A stretch of 64,000 nt of DNA from Hallerella sp963660435. Lineage in GTDB: Bacteria; Fibrobacterota; Fibrobacteria; Fibrobacterales; Fibrobacteraceae. Position 1 is the first letter of the stretch; every line of letters begins with the position of its first letter. The stretch is from positions 62,001-126,000 of the forward strand of contig CAVKYI010000004.1 of assembly GCA_963660435.1 (NCBI GenBank). Direction: 5' to 3'. The position numbers and the translations under genes were made by a program. The notes under the pieces are model-generated. The model did no database searches, was not told the origin of the DNA, and saw only the letters and a program-made list of their open reading frames with translations. Below are positions 44,398 to 53,618 of the stretch, in pieces.

Positions 44398-45828
44398 ATG
44401 ACCAAGAACGAACTCATCGCTAAGCTCAAGGACATCGAATGGGATGACTTTGAAGTAAAGGAATCCGCGGCGGAACTCCCCAAAAGCGTCTGGGAAAGCG
44501 TCAGCGCGTTCTCCAACACGTCCGGTGGATGGATTGTCCTTGGAGTAAGACAGAACGGGAACAAGTTCGAAATCAGCGGAGTCCGAAACGGAGAAAAAAT
44601 CGAATCGGATTTTTTCAACAGCGTCCGAGGAAGGCAAAAGCTAAACCAGCCTATCGTCGCCAAGGCAAAAAAATATCGGATCGATGGAAAACTCGTTCTG
44701 GCATTTTTCATTCCATCATCTCCCTTCAAGCCGATTTACTTTACATCCGAGCGCAATACGTTCATTAGAACGGGAAGTGGAGACCGCCGCGCAACCGACA
44801 TGGAAGTCATGGCGATGTTCCGCGACCAGGCATTCGGCACAAAGAGCGAGCAACTCGTTCCCGATTCATCCCTTGCGATGCTCAATCAGAATTCTCTAGA
44901 ATCCTATATCGAACAGATCAAGGCTTTCAATCCCGAGTTTCCTTACAGCAACTTGCCCGTTGAAAAGTTTTGCGAGAAAACCGGCATCACGAAAAAAGGC
45001 AAACTGAACTACGGCAGCCTCTTGATGTTTGGCCTGCGCGACGAAATCCAGTATCACGTAAACAATTTCTGGATCGACATGCTGGAAATTCCGGGCACCG
45101 CCCAAGGAACCGCTGAACCGCGCTACACCTTTCGGATGCCGGAGCAGGAAAATCTCTGGGAATACTACAACGTATTCATCCAGCGACTGCGAACCCATGT
45201 CGATGCCCCGTTCACGACTGGGCCAAACGGTTTCTCGCCGGACGACAATTCCCAGCTTTACGCCCTGCGCGAAGGCCTGGTAAACATGCTCGCCCATGCG
45301 GACTACTTTAGCCCGGCTCATTCGACCATTCGGGTTTTTACGGATCGGATCGAGTTTCAGAATCCCGGGCGTTTTCCGTTTGATCTCAAGGAACTCAGAG
45401 AACAGAATCATTCCATGCCGCGGAACCCGACGCTTATCAAGCTTTTCCGCTACGCAAAACTTTCGGAAAATGCAGGCTATGGAATCGACAAGATGCTTTC
45501 GTGGGAAAAGTTGACCCACAGGAAAGTAAAGTTCGAAAGCGACCTGGTAATCTCTACAGTAATCTATAATAGAAATTTGACGACGCCACCAAGCGTTCAA
45601 AATGAGCCTTTAAATGAGCCTTTAAATGAGCCTTTAAATGAGCCTTTAAATGATCTGGAAATTCGGATTGTCGCCGAGCTGAAAAAGAACCCCAAACTCA
45701 CCAAGACGGCACTAGCCCAAAAGCTCAAGAAATCCCGAGCGACAGTGACCCGAGCCTTTGCAAGAATGACCGTTGCTGGGAAAATCCGCCGCATCGGTGC
45801 CAAGAAAACTGGTCGGTGGGAGGTGTAG
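44398..45828 (+). CDS. ATP-binding protein with Schlafen AlbA_2 domain and winged helix
   Basis: 476 residues. N-terminal AlbA_2: FEVKESAAELPKSVWESVSAFSNTSGGWIVLGV and FIRTGSGDRRAT. A GHKL-like ATPase segment follows: LREGLVNMLAHADYF (N-box-like), IEFQNPGRFP and SENAGYGIDKM. The C-terminal winged helix is KLTKTALAQKLKKSRATVTRAFARM. These RecG-related/divergent AAA-4 proteins are often regulators or defence-linked nucleic-acid-binding proteins. Between ATPase and winged helix is a NEPL tetrapeptide repeated four times (12-bp DNA repeat). It sits at the boundary of the polysaccharide cluster. Confidence 0.85.
   Translation: MTKNELIAKLKDIEWDDFEVKESAAELPKSVWESVSAFSNTSGGWIVLGVRQNGNKFEISGVRNGEKIESDFFNSVRGRQKLNQPIVAKAKKYRIDGKLVLAFFIPSSPFKPIYFTSERNTFIRTGSGDRRATDMEVMAMFRDQAFGTKSEQLVPDSSLAMLNQNSLESYIEQIKAFNPEFPYSNLPVEKFCEKTGITKKGKLNYGSLLMFGLRDEIQYHVNNFWIDMLEIPGTAQGTAEPRYTFRMPEQENLWEYYNVFIQRLRTHVDAPFTTGPNGFSPDDNSQLYALREGLVNMLAHADYFSPAHSTIRVFTDRIEFQNPGRFPFDLKELREQNHSMPRNPTLIKLFRYAKLSENAGYGIDKMLSWEKLTHRKVKFESDLVISTVIYNRNLTTPPSVQNEPLNEPLNEPLNEPLNDLEIRIVAELKKNPKLTKTALAQKLKKSRATVTRAFARMTVAGKIRRIGAKKTGRWEV
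45601..45648 (+). repeat. In-frame 12-bp tandem repeat (four copies)
   Basis: AATGAGCCTTTA repeated four times without a single change, encoding Asn-Glu-Pro-Leu each time, then a degenerate fifth (AATGATCTGGAA). Perfect identity points to recent expansion and copy-number change by slippage; 12 is a multiple of three so changes stay in frame. Confidence 0.95.
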
Positions 45829-45846
45829 TGGGTGAGGTTGAATGAA

Positions 45847-47634
45847 ATGTTCTGGAAAATCTCTTCAAGTACAATCACAAACATCATTGCCGCGCCGATT
45901 AAGGCCCATCCCAGGACGTTCCTTTTTTTAACCATTCTTTTGTGGCAATTTGAAGGAAATTTTATACGGCAGCAAATCGCCAATTTTCTCTTTTGTTCCG
46001 CGTTAATCTTTTTTGTGTGCTCCACAGCATGCCTAATCAAAAAGTTCAGTTCCAAGGGAAGTCTGTGTTTCCTTGCCCTTTCGCACATTGCAGTCTATTT
46101 CTGTGCATTCCTGAACTTCTTCCTCTATTTCTTTTTTGATTGCAATATCAATGCCGGCATTTTACTGCTAATCAGTGAAACGAATCCAAATGAATCGTCT
46201 GAATTTGTCACGACCTATCTTTTCACGGGGAAATTTCTGCTTTTATGTTCCGTATTCATTCTCTATGCCTTGCTGGAACATTTTTCATTAAAACTCATCA
46301 AAAAAATCAAATTTAAACAAGGCTGTATTTTCTGGAAATTGAGGAACCTGGCCATTTCCATCTATGTATTGCTTTCGATTGTCATGCTTGTTTTTTATGG
46401 GCGAAATTTTTCGCTGGATTTTCAAAGAGATTGGCGAAAAGCCAACCGTTCCGCCCTCCACTGCATGTTTCCCTTTAAAACATTCGAAGCCTTTTCACAA
46501 TTTTTGCAGGAACGGAATGTTTTTGAAATATGCGCTCGTTCTAACGAAAACCTCAATGCGACATCGTCAATTTCCACTCCACAAACAATAGTCATCATTA
46601 TAGGCGAATCCTTTAATAGGCATCATTCAAGTCTCTATGGCTATCCGCTTTCCACCAATCCAAGACTTTCCCGTCTCGAAAACATTTTTGTATTTGACAA
46701 TGCAATTGCCCCAACCAATGCGACAAGCGATGCTTTTCGACACTTTTTGTCCCTTTCAGGCATTGACGATACCAGCAACTGGAACGAAAAACCTCTATTC
46801 CCCGCTCTTTTCAAGGCTGCCGGATATAATGCAATCTTTTACTCAAATCAATTCGTCAAAGATGCCAACATGTCAACTTGGGACGCCTCCTGTGGATTTT
46901 TCAACCACCCACAGCTTGCGCCAAAGCTATTCACGCACAGAAACAAGAAAAAATTTCAGTATGATGGAGACTTGCTGGAAGAATATAACCAAAACAGACT
47001 TTCACTCGAAACGGATTCTCTCAACCTTGTCATGATACATTTGCTAGGGCAACATATTGCTCCAGAAAAAAGATTTCCTCCTGACCGCGCATATTTCAAA
47101 ACCGAAGATTATTCATTTCGAAAAGAACTTTCAGACGACCAAAAACGTGACGTAGCCGCATACGACAACGCTACGCTATACAACGATTCCATCGTCTATG
47201 AAATCATCCGGATGTACGAAAGCGAAAATGCCCTGGTCATCTATTTTGCAGACCACGGTGACGAAGCGCACGACTATCGCGTTCATACAGGAAGAACCTA
47301 TGGAATCGAAAGAATTGGAGCGCCCGCTCTGCATTGTCAACTAGACGTTCCGTTTCTCATTTGGATTTCCGACAGCTGGAAAGCCAAACATCCCGATGAT
47401 TCCCTGCGTTTCGCCAAGCACAGGCGCACCCCGTTCATCACGGACGATTTACCGCATATTCTGTTTGATGTTGCAAACCTAAAGACAGAATACTACAGGC
47501 CATCGCTAAATCCACTGTCGGATTCTTTCAACCTCTCGAGAAAACGCGTCATTCAACCGAATGCCTCCGAACCCATGGATTACGATTCCATCTGCAACCG
47601 GTTCGGTCCATGGAAAATCGGAATGAGGCCATAA
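45847..47634 (+). CDS. Phosphoethanolamine-transferase-like membrane enzyme
   Basis: About 595 residues. Five N-terminal membrane helices (to about residue 190) and a C-terminal alkaline-phosphatase-fold domain. The nucleophile motif is TIVIIIGESFNRHHSSLYGYPLSTNP (GES, so probably Ser where EptA has Thr) and the metal-binding motif is YFADHGDEAHDYR. HLLGQHIAPEKRF also fits. Such enzymes add phosphoethanolamine, or phosphoglycerol, to lipid A, core or surface glycans on the periplasmic side. Start at ATG 45847 (GAGG 9 bases upstream); GTG 45832 possible. First gene of the AT-richer plus-strand arm. Confidence 0.85.
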   Translation: MFWKISSSTITNIIAAPIKAHPRTFLFLTILLWQFEGNFIRQQIANFLFCSALIFFVCSTACLIKKFSSKGSLCFLALSHIAVYFCAFLNFFLYFFFDCNINAGILLLISETNPNESSEFVTTYLFTGKFLLLCSVFILYALLEHFSLKLIKKIKFKQGCIFWKLRNLAISIYVLLSIVMLVFYGRNFSLDFQRDWRKANRSALHCMFPFKTFEAFSQFLQERNVFEICARSNENLNATSSISTPQTIVIIIGESFNRHHSSLYGYPLSTNPRLSRLENIFVFDNAIAPTNATSDAFRHFLSLSGIDDTSNWNEKPLFPALFKAAGYNAIFYSNQFVKDANMSTWDASCGFFNHPQLAPKLFTHRNKKKFQYDGDLLEEYNQNRLSLETDSLNLVMIHLLGQHIAPEKRFPPDRAYFKTEDYSFRKELSDDQKRDVAAYDNATLYNDSIVYEIIRMYESENALVIYFADHGDEAHDYRVHTGRTYGIERIGAPALHCQLDVPFLIWISDSWKAKHPDDSLRFAKHRRTPFITDDLPHILFDVANLKTEYYRPSLNPLSDSFNLSRKRVIQPNASEPMDYDSICNRFGPWKIGMRP

Positions 47635-47689
47635 CGGACAAGGTTTCCGACTAATTTGTAAATTTTGGAAATCAAAAGGATTCAGGAAT

Positions 47690-48118
47690 ATGAAAAAGTA
47701 CAAAATCGGATATACTCAAGGTACCTACGACATGTTCCATATCGGGCATTTAAACTTATTGCGCAACGCCAAAACCCAATGCGAGAAATTAGTTGTAGGA
47801 ATCAACACAAATGCACTCGTCATGATGTACAAGAACAAGCATCCGGTCATAGACGAACAAGATCGTGCGGAAATAGTCAAAGAGTTAAAAAGCGTTGACA
47901 AGGTCATACTCTGCAACACACTATCAAAAATTTCCATATGGGAAATTGTTCATTTCGATGCGATTTTCATTGGCGACGATTGGAAAGGCAACGCTCGCTG
48001 GAGCGAAACGGAAAAAGAACTCGCCCCGCTCGGCGTGGACGTTGTTTACTTACCCCATACCGATGGGATTTGTTCCACCTTTTTAAGGGCTCAGGAACAA
48101 GAGAGGATTAAAGAATAG
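47690..48118 (+). CDS. Glycerol-3-phosphate cytidylyltransferase-like (TagD/TarD type)
   Basis: 142 residues. Nucleotidyltransferase motif GTYDMFHIGHLNLLRNAK contains the HIGH-type signature, and DAIFIGDDWKGNARW supplies the second family motif (IGDD). The size and motifs match TagD, which makes CDP-glycerol from CTP and glycerol-3-phosphate. Close homologues use other alcohol phosphates, so the substrate is inferred; two CDP-glycerol glycerophosphotransferases nearby support glycerol. AGGAAT precedes the ATG; overlaps the next gene by one base. Confidence 0.85.
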   Translation: MKKYKIGYTQGTYDMFHIGHLNLLRNAKTQCEKLVVGINTNALVMMYKNKHPVIDEQDRAEIVKELKSVDKVILCNTLSKISIWEIVHFDAIFIGDDWKGNARWSETEKELAPLGVDVVYLPHTDGICSTFLRAQEQERIKE

Positions 48119-49128
48119 TGCCAGAACTTCCGTTAGCGACCGAGAGGATCGATTTAATTCTCGTCTATCCATATGGAGCGAAGCATCTAAAGCTCTTTTC
48201 CGATTTGGAAAAGAAAAAGAATGTATGTCTGCGCTATTCAGGACTTAGCGAATCACAATCCCGCATCGAAACGATTCTCAGACGAATTCACTTTAGCAAA
48301 AAGCTAAATCGACTTTCTGACATTCCCGGAAAATATTTCTGGCATGGATACTCAGATATCTTTTCCCTGTTGAAAAAGACTAAAAACGTTTTAATCATCG
48401 ACAGCGCCTTGCGCGACATTCCTGATTCCCTGATAAAGAAAATGCAGGCAAACGGAGCTCGCATTGATCTGTTTTTAATTAATTCTATGAACGCCGCTTC
48501 CCCAAGATTCTTGGAAATCAAGGATCGCATTTCATCAAATACCTGGAATCACGTCTATACATTCGATCCTCTGGACGCGAAAAAATACGGATTTACCTAC
48601 CAAGGATTCAACTATTATTCAAAACAGGAAATTTTCATTCCGCGAATTCCAGAAAAAGATGCATACTTTGTTGGCGGAATCAAAGGGAACCGGGAAAAGG
48701 AAATCAATTCCATCTATCGGGCCATCGCGGCATATGGTGGAAAATGCGATTTCAACGTAATGGTTTACAAAAATCAAAGTTACGAAAAGATCGAAGGAAT
48801 CCACTATATACTCGGCAACTGGACCCCCTATGAAGAAATTTTAAAAAACGTTGCAAACTGCAATACGATTATCGAAATTTTACAGGAGGGACAAAGCGGG
48901 GCCAGTTTACGATATTTTGAAGCCGTATGTTACAACAAAAAGCTTTTGACAAACAACCCGAACATTGTAAATTTTCCATTTTACGACAAGCGCTACATGA
49001 GAATTTTCCGAGACGCAAAAGAAATCGACCCTGAATGGGTTTGTCAAAGAGTTTCGATCGAGTATCATTACGGGAATGAATTTTCCCCCCAAAAAATACT
49101 GGACGAATATGCTCGTCACGGCAAATAG
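48118..49128 (+). CDS. Glycosyltransferase-like protein of the polysaccharide cluster
   Basis: 336 residues, GTG start whose G is the last base of the previous stop. A motif QEGQSGASLRYFEAVCYNKKLLTNN near residue 260 is typical of a group of cluster-linked glycosyltransferases (the FEA-x-K-LLTNN pattern); an earlier GGIKGNREKEI could be a nucleotide-sugar loop. No GT family is certain. AGAGGA is 11 bases before the GTG. Confidence 0.6.
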   Translation: MPELPLATERIDLILVYPYGAKHLKLFSDLEKKKNVCLRYSGLSESQSRIETILRRIHFSKKLNRLSDIPGKYFWHGYSDIFSLLKKTKNVLIIDSALRDIPDSLIKKMQANGARIDLFLINSMNAASPRFLEIKDRISSNTWNHVYTFDPLDAKKYGFTYQGFNYYSKQEIFIPRIPEKDAYFVGGIKGNREKEINSIYRAIAAYGGKCDFNVMVYKNQSYEKIEGIHYILGNWTPYEEILKNVANCNTIIEILQEGQSGASLRYFEAVCYNKKLLTNNPNIVNFPFYDKRYMRIFRDAKEIDPEWVCQRVSIEYHYGNEFSPQKILDEYARHGK

Positions 49129-49145
49129 CTACTTTTGATTTCGAA

Positions 49146-50615
49146 ATGTCATCCACTAACGAGCGCAGGACTATTCTTTCCGGACTTCTTTGGAAATTTT
49201 CCGAAAGAATTTCCGGACAAGTCGTATCCTTTGTCCTATCCATTATTCTTGCCCGCATCTTAATGCCCGAAGACTATGGCGCAGTCGCCATGGTTCAGCT
49301 CTTCATCATTTTTGCTAATGTCTTTATCAATAGTGGGCTGGGGACGGCTCTAATTCAAAAAAAGGATGCGGACGAAATCGATTTTTCGACAATGTTTTAT
49401 TGCAGCCTCGTTTTATCGGCGTTCCTTTATGCAATTACATATCTGACAGCCCCGCTAGTTGCCAATTTCTTCAAGCTGGAAAATCTCGCTCCGATTATCC
49501 GGATATACGGATTGATCCTTTTTCTCAATGCATTCAACTCTATCCAAAGCGCCTATGCCTCCAGACACATGCTATTTAAAAAATTCTTTTATTCCTCGCT
49601 AACCGGAACAACTTTATCCGGAATAATCGGCATCGCTTTGGCCTATTGTGGTTTTGGAGTCTGGGCGCTGGTTGTCCAGGCGATCTCCAGTACATTTTTC
49701 AACATGATCATTCTCAATTACACCATCAAGTGGAGACCAAAACTCCTCTTTTCGAAAGACCGTGCAAAAAAAATGCTTTCTTTCAGTTGGAAAATTCTCT
49801 GCGCCGATTTGATCGGAACGATTTTTAACGAAATTCGACAGATTCTTATCGGTCGATTTTATACTCCTGCCGATCTGGCCTTTTACAATCGGGGAAAGCA
49901 CTTCGCCCAATTAATCGCCCACAACGTAGATTCAACCATTTCCGCCGTACTGTTTCCTGCAATGGCAAATCACAGCGATAACCTGGACCAAGTGAAATCG
50001 ATGACCAGGCGTTCCATTTCGGTGACATCCTACGTTCTCTATTTTTGCATGTTCCTGTTGGCTATTGTCGCCAAGCCTCTCGTCCAGATTCTCTTGACCG
50101 ACAAATGGATTGAAGCGGCATCCTACCTGCAAATTATCTGCATGGCACATCTATTTGGAAGCATTTCCATCACCAATCTGCAAACGCTGAAAGCTATCGG
50201 TCGAAGCGATGAAGTGCTAAAGCTGGAGATTCTAAAAAAACCCGTTTACCTTCTGCTCATTCTTGTCGCCATTCCCTTTGGCGTAAAAGCCTTGGTACTC
50301 ACAATGCCTATCTATTCGCTATACGCTCTTTTTGTCAATATGACACCAAATAAAAAAATTTTGAATTACGGGAAAATAGAGCAGATAAAGGATCTTGCAC
50401 CGGCAACACTTTTGTCCTTGGCCATGGTCACCATTGTGTTCCCAATTTCTCTGGTCATCAAAAATCCCTATCTTCTCTTGGCTGTTCAGGTTTTTGCATG
50501 TTGCATCCTGTATATTGTTCTTTCCCGCCTGTTTAAGGTGCAGTCCTACCTTTATTGCAAATCCTTGATTTTTGATCACATCCTGAATCGGAACAAAAAT
50601 GCCCAAACGTCTTAA
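49146..50615 (+). CDS. Wzx-type polysaccharide flippase
   Basis: 489 residues, twelve to fourteen membrane helices. The N-terminus RRTILSGLLWKFSERISGQVVSFVLSIILARILMPEDYGAVAMV is characteristic of the MVF/oligosaccharide flippase superfamily. It moves undecaprenyl-linked repeat units across the inner membrane. It overlaps the following glycerophosphotransferase gene by 17 bases. With the polymerase at 53619 this makes a Wzx/Wzy system. Confidence 0.88.
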   Translation: MSSTNERRTILSGLLWKFSERISGQVVSFVLSIILARILMPEDYGAVAMVQLFIIFANVFINSGLGTALIQKKDADEIDFSTMFYCSLVLSAFLYAITYLTAPLVANFFKLENLAPIIRIYGLILFLNAFNSIQSAYASRHMLFKKFFYSSLTGTTLSGIIGIALAYCGFGVWALVVQAISSTFFNMIILNYTIKWRPKLLFSKDRAKKMLSFSWKILCADLIGTIFNEIRQILIGRFYTPADLAFYNRGKHFAQLIAHNVDSTISAVLFPAMANHSDNLDQVKSMTRRSISVTSYVLYFCMFLLAIVAKPLVQILLTDKWIEAASYLQIICMAHLFGSISITNLQTLKAIGRSDEVLKLEILKKPVYLLLILVAIPFGVKALVLTMPIYSLYALFVNMTPNKKILNYGKIEQIKDLAPATLLSLAMVTIVFPISLVIKNPYLLLAVQVFACCILYIVLSRLFKVQSYLYCKSLIFDHILNRNKNAQTS

Positions 50616-51750
50616 AGAATTTTTACAGCCGGTATTCCTGCTTCTTTTTCGCCTTTTTCCACTACAGAACAAGGTCGTCTTTCGAAATTTCAATGGAAGA
50701 GGACTCGGAGACGACCCCAAATACATCGCCTTGGAAATGCTGCGTTCCTATCCAAGGATCAAATTGATCTGGCTTGCGTCCAACCTCGGCGAATCCCATC
50801 CGAAAGGCATAAAGTTCATACGCTTCAATTCCATTCGCGCCTATTACCACTTGGCGACAGCAAAAGTCTGGGTGAACAATATCAAGCACTCGTCCATGTT
50901 TATTCCCAAACGGAAAAAACAGTTTTACATCCAGACATGGCACTCCACTTTTGGCGTCAAAAAAATTGAAGCGGCGGCAAATCTCCCCGACAGCTATATT
51001 TCAAGAGCCATGCAGGATGCTGCACAAACCGATTTAATGTACGCCAACAATGACTACAGGATGAATATCTACAGAACGGGATTCTGGTACAAAGGCCCTG
51101 TCATAAAAAGCGATGTTCCCAGGAACTCGATTCTTTTTCAATTGTCCGAACCCTCTAGACAAAGAATTCGATCTTTCTTTTCAATTCCAAAAGATTCAAG
51201 CATCGCGCTCTACGCCCCCACGTTTCGCGAAGACAAATCCAACATATCGATTTACAGATTTGATTACCAAAAAATTCTTTGCGCTCTAGAAAAAAAATTC
51301 CAGAAGAAATTTACAATGCTACTGAAATTGCACCCGAATGTTTCAAGACAACAGAACGCCTTGGCTTTTTCAAAAGATGTGCTTAACGCATGCGACTATC
51401 CGGATATGCAAGAGCTGCTTGCCCTCGCCGATGTACTGATAACCGACTTTTCAGCAAGCATGTTTGACTTCGGCTTTCTTCGAAAACCGGTGTTTCTCTT
51501 CGCCCAAGACTATGATCGGTACATTAAAAACGAAAGAGATTTGGACATCGCCATCGAGGACTTGCCTTTCTCGATGAGCAAATCCGAACTCGATTTGACA
51601 AATCAAATCGAAGCATTCGAAAAAGACGAATACGCTAAAAAGGTCCATCATTTTTACACGCAATACGGTTTAAAAGATATGGGCAAAGGGGCAAAGACTA
51701 TCGCCGGAATCATCAATGATCAAATCGCCTCCCCTAAAAAACTATATTAG
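50599..51750 (+). CDS. CDP-glycerol glycerophosphotransferase family protein (TagB/TagF type)
   Basis: 383 residues. Typical motifs: QTWHSTFGVKKIEA, ALYAPTFRED, LKLHPN and VLITDFSASMFDFGFLRKPVFLFAQDYD. TagF-like enzymes transfer glycerol phosphate from CDP-glycerol to an acceptor. Here it lies inside a Wzx/Wzy cluster with a TagD-like gene, so it probably adds glycerol phosphate to a repeat unit. Starts within the end of the flippase gene. Confidence 0.87.
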   Translation: MPKRLKEFLQPVFLLLFRLFPLQNKVVFRNFNGRGLGDDPKYIALEMLRSYPRIKLIWLASNLGESHPKGIKFIRFNSIRAYYHLATAKVWVNNIKHSSMFIPKRKKQFYIQTWHSTFGVKKIEAAANLPDSYISRAMQDAAQTDLMYANNDYRMNIYRTGFWYKGPVIKSDVPRNSILFQLSEPSRQRIRSFFSIPKDSSIALYAPTFREDKSNISIYRFDYQKILCALEKKFQKKFTMLLKLHPNVSRQQNALAFSKDVLNACDYPDMQELLALADVLITDFSASMFDFGFLRKPVFLFAQDYDRYIKNERDLDIAIEDLPFSMSKSELDLTNQIEAFEKDEYAKKVHHFYTQYGLKDMGKGAKTIAGIINDQIASPKKLY

Positions 51751-51755
51751 TGTCC

Positions 51756-52631
51756 ATGCATTCCAAAACGCACGCATTTCTCGTTCTTGCGCACAACAAT
51801 CCCACACATTTAGTCCGCTTTCTTCGTACGCTAGAATCCCCAAATCACTATTTTTTTGTACATATCGACAAGAAATCAAGAGATGACTTTTCCGAATTGA
51901 AGGAAATTTCCAATTGCACTGTAATCGAAAAAAGAGTCAGTTGTAATTGGGGCGGATTCAGCCTTGTCAAGGCGACCCTGAATCTGATAGAAGAATCTTA
52001 CTTTTCCGGACATTTTTCCTACTTTCATCTATTGTCCGGAGCCGACTATTTTTGTTCTACCAATGAACACTTTGATAGTTTTTTTAACGACACGGATCAA
52101 AGCTTTCTTTCCATTTCGGATAGCACGCCATTTGAATGGCGCTTGAAGATTTACACATTCAACGACATCATCAACCGGCGCGGAAAATGGAAGAATATTC
52201 TATGGCACACGGACGACATTCAAAAGAAATTGCTCAAACACATCACGCTTCGAAAGGAAATCAAGGAGCGCTTTTATTACGGTTCCCAGTGGTTTTCTCT
52301 CAGCCATGAAATCATTCACTACGTGTTAAAGTTTTGCAAGACAAACCCACGATTTGTCCGGCGCTTTTATCTTACCTTCGTTCCCGATGAATCGTTCTTC
52401 CATATGATTATCATGAACAGCCCGCTGGCACGCAAGATTACACAGAGCAATCTCCGATTTATCGACTGGAAAAGAAAAGTCCCCAAGGAACCCCTCCCCA
52501 GGACACTGGACATCGACGATTACGACGACATCGTGAAAAGCGGGAGCTTCTTTTGCCGAAAGGTTTCCAAGCCGAAGTCCGCCGAACTTTTGGACAAGCT
52601 AGACGAATTGCGAAAGGATGGACAGACATGA
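51756..52631 (+). CDS. GT14 (core-2/I-branching type) glycosyltransferase
   Basis: 291 residues. HAFLVLAHNNPTHLVRFLRTLE and YFFVHIDKKS at the N-terminus, then RVSCNWGGFSLVKATLNLIEES, YFHLLSGADYF and FVPDESFFHMIIMNS match the Branch family, which uses UDP-GlcNAc or related donors. It probably adds a branch sugar to the repeat unit. GTG 51750 or ATG 51756 could start it; the ATG is taken. It overlaps the next gene by four bases (ATGA). Confidence 0.83.
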   Translation: MHSKTHAFLVLAHNNPTHLVRFLRTLESPNHYFFVHIDKKSRDDFSELKEISNCTVIEKRVSCNWGGFSLVKATLNLIEESYFSGHFSYFHLLSGADYFCSTNEHFDSFFNDTDQSFLSISDSTPFEWRLKIYTFNDIINRRGKWKNILWHTDDIQKKLLKHITLRKEIKERFYYGSQWFSLSHEIIHYVLKFCKTNPRFVRRFYLTFVPDESFFHMIIMNSPLARKITQSNLRFIDWKRKVPKEPLPRTLDIDDYDDIVKSGSFFCRKVSKPKSAELLDKLDELRKDGQT

Positions 52632-53614
52632 GCCAACCTCTGATTTCCGTTATCGTTCCCGTTTACAAAGTCGAAAAATACCTGCCCCGTTGCATTGAGA
52701 GCCTTGTTCATCAATCATACGCAAATCTCGAAATCATCCTGGTTGACGATGGTTCTCCAGACAATTGTCCTGCCGTCTGCGATGATTACGTCAAAAGAGA
52801 CTCCCGATTACAAGTCATCCACAAGGAAAACGGCGGGCTCTCCGACGCAAGAAATGTAGGATTCGATCATTCTACTGGCGAGTACATCGCTTTCATCGAC
52901 TCCGACGACTACGTTCATCCCCAGATGCTGGAAATTCTCTGTCGGCTACTGATAGAGGAAAATTCCGAAATCGCCGTCTGCAATTTTCAGCCATTTTCGG
53001 GAACGGCTCCAGAAAGTCCATCCGAAGAAATTAGGACAGAAACACTCTCCGGAATGGATGCGACAATGCGCCTCTATCAAAGAAAATATGCGACGCAAGC
53101 CGTTGTCGCCTGGGACAAGCTGTATCGCCGGCACATCATAGAGGAAAATCGATTCGTGGTCGGGAAATTCAACGAAGACGAGTTTTTCTCCTACAAAGCG
53201 CTGTTGAAAGCCTCTCGGGTAACATTCACTTCGCAAAGACTTTATTACTACCTAATTCGTTCTACAGGCATATCCCAGGCGATTACAAATCCCAAGTCCT
53301 TAGACGGCCTAGACGCAAAGCAGGAAGCGATTCGATTCTACGATAAAAATGGTTTCCATTCCTTGCTTCAATTGGCCGTTTCCAGTTTCTTGAATTTTTC
53401 GGCAAAGCGTTATTGTTTTGTCAAAAGGCAAAACGGAAATCATCGAGAACTCTTAAAAGAAATCAAACTTCGCCATAAAAAAATTCTTCAGGAATTTTCA
53501 AGTTCCATTTCGCCAAGCGAACGAATACGCGCAATGCTTTTTCAACTATATCCATTTTTGTTTTGGTTTTTTATTAAATATGACAAGATAAGATACAGGA
53601 AAATTTCCAAATAG
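52628..53614 (+). CDS. GT2 family glycosyltransferase
   Basis: 328 residues. Classic GT-A start PLISVIVPVYKVEKYLPRCIESLVHQSY, then ILVDDGSPDNC, the DxD-like FIDSDDYV, and NGGLSDARNVGFDHSTGEYI. An inverting enzyme using nucleotide sugars in the cytoplasm. AAGGATGG lies about 8 bases before the ATG at 52628, which overlaps the previous stop. Confidence 0.92.
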   Translation: MSQPLISVIVPVYKVEKYLPRCIESLVHQSYANLEIILVDDGSPDNCPAVCDDYVKRDSRLQVIHKENGGLSDARNVGFDHSTGEYIAFIDSDDYVHPQMLEILCRLLIEENSEIAVCNFQPFSGTAPESPSEEIRTETLSGMDATMRLYQRKYATQAVVAWDKLYRRHIIEENRFVVGKFNEDEFFSYKALLKASRVTFTSQRLYYYLIRSTGISQAITNPKSLDGLDAKQEAIRFYDKNGFHSLLQLAVSSFLNFSAKRYCFVKRQNGNHRELLKEIKLRHKKILQEFSSSISPSERIRAMLFQLYPFLFWFFIKYDKIRYRKISK

Positions 53615-53618
53615 ACCG

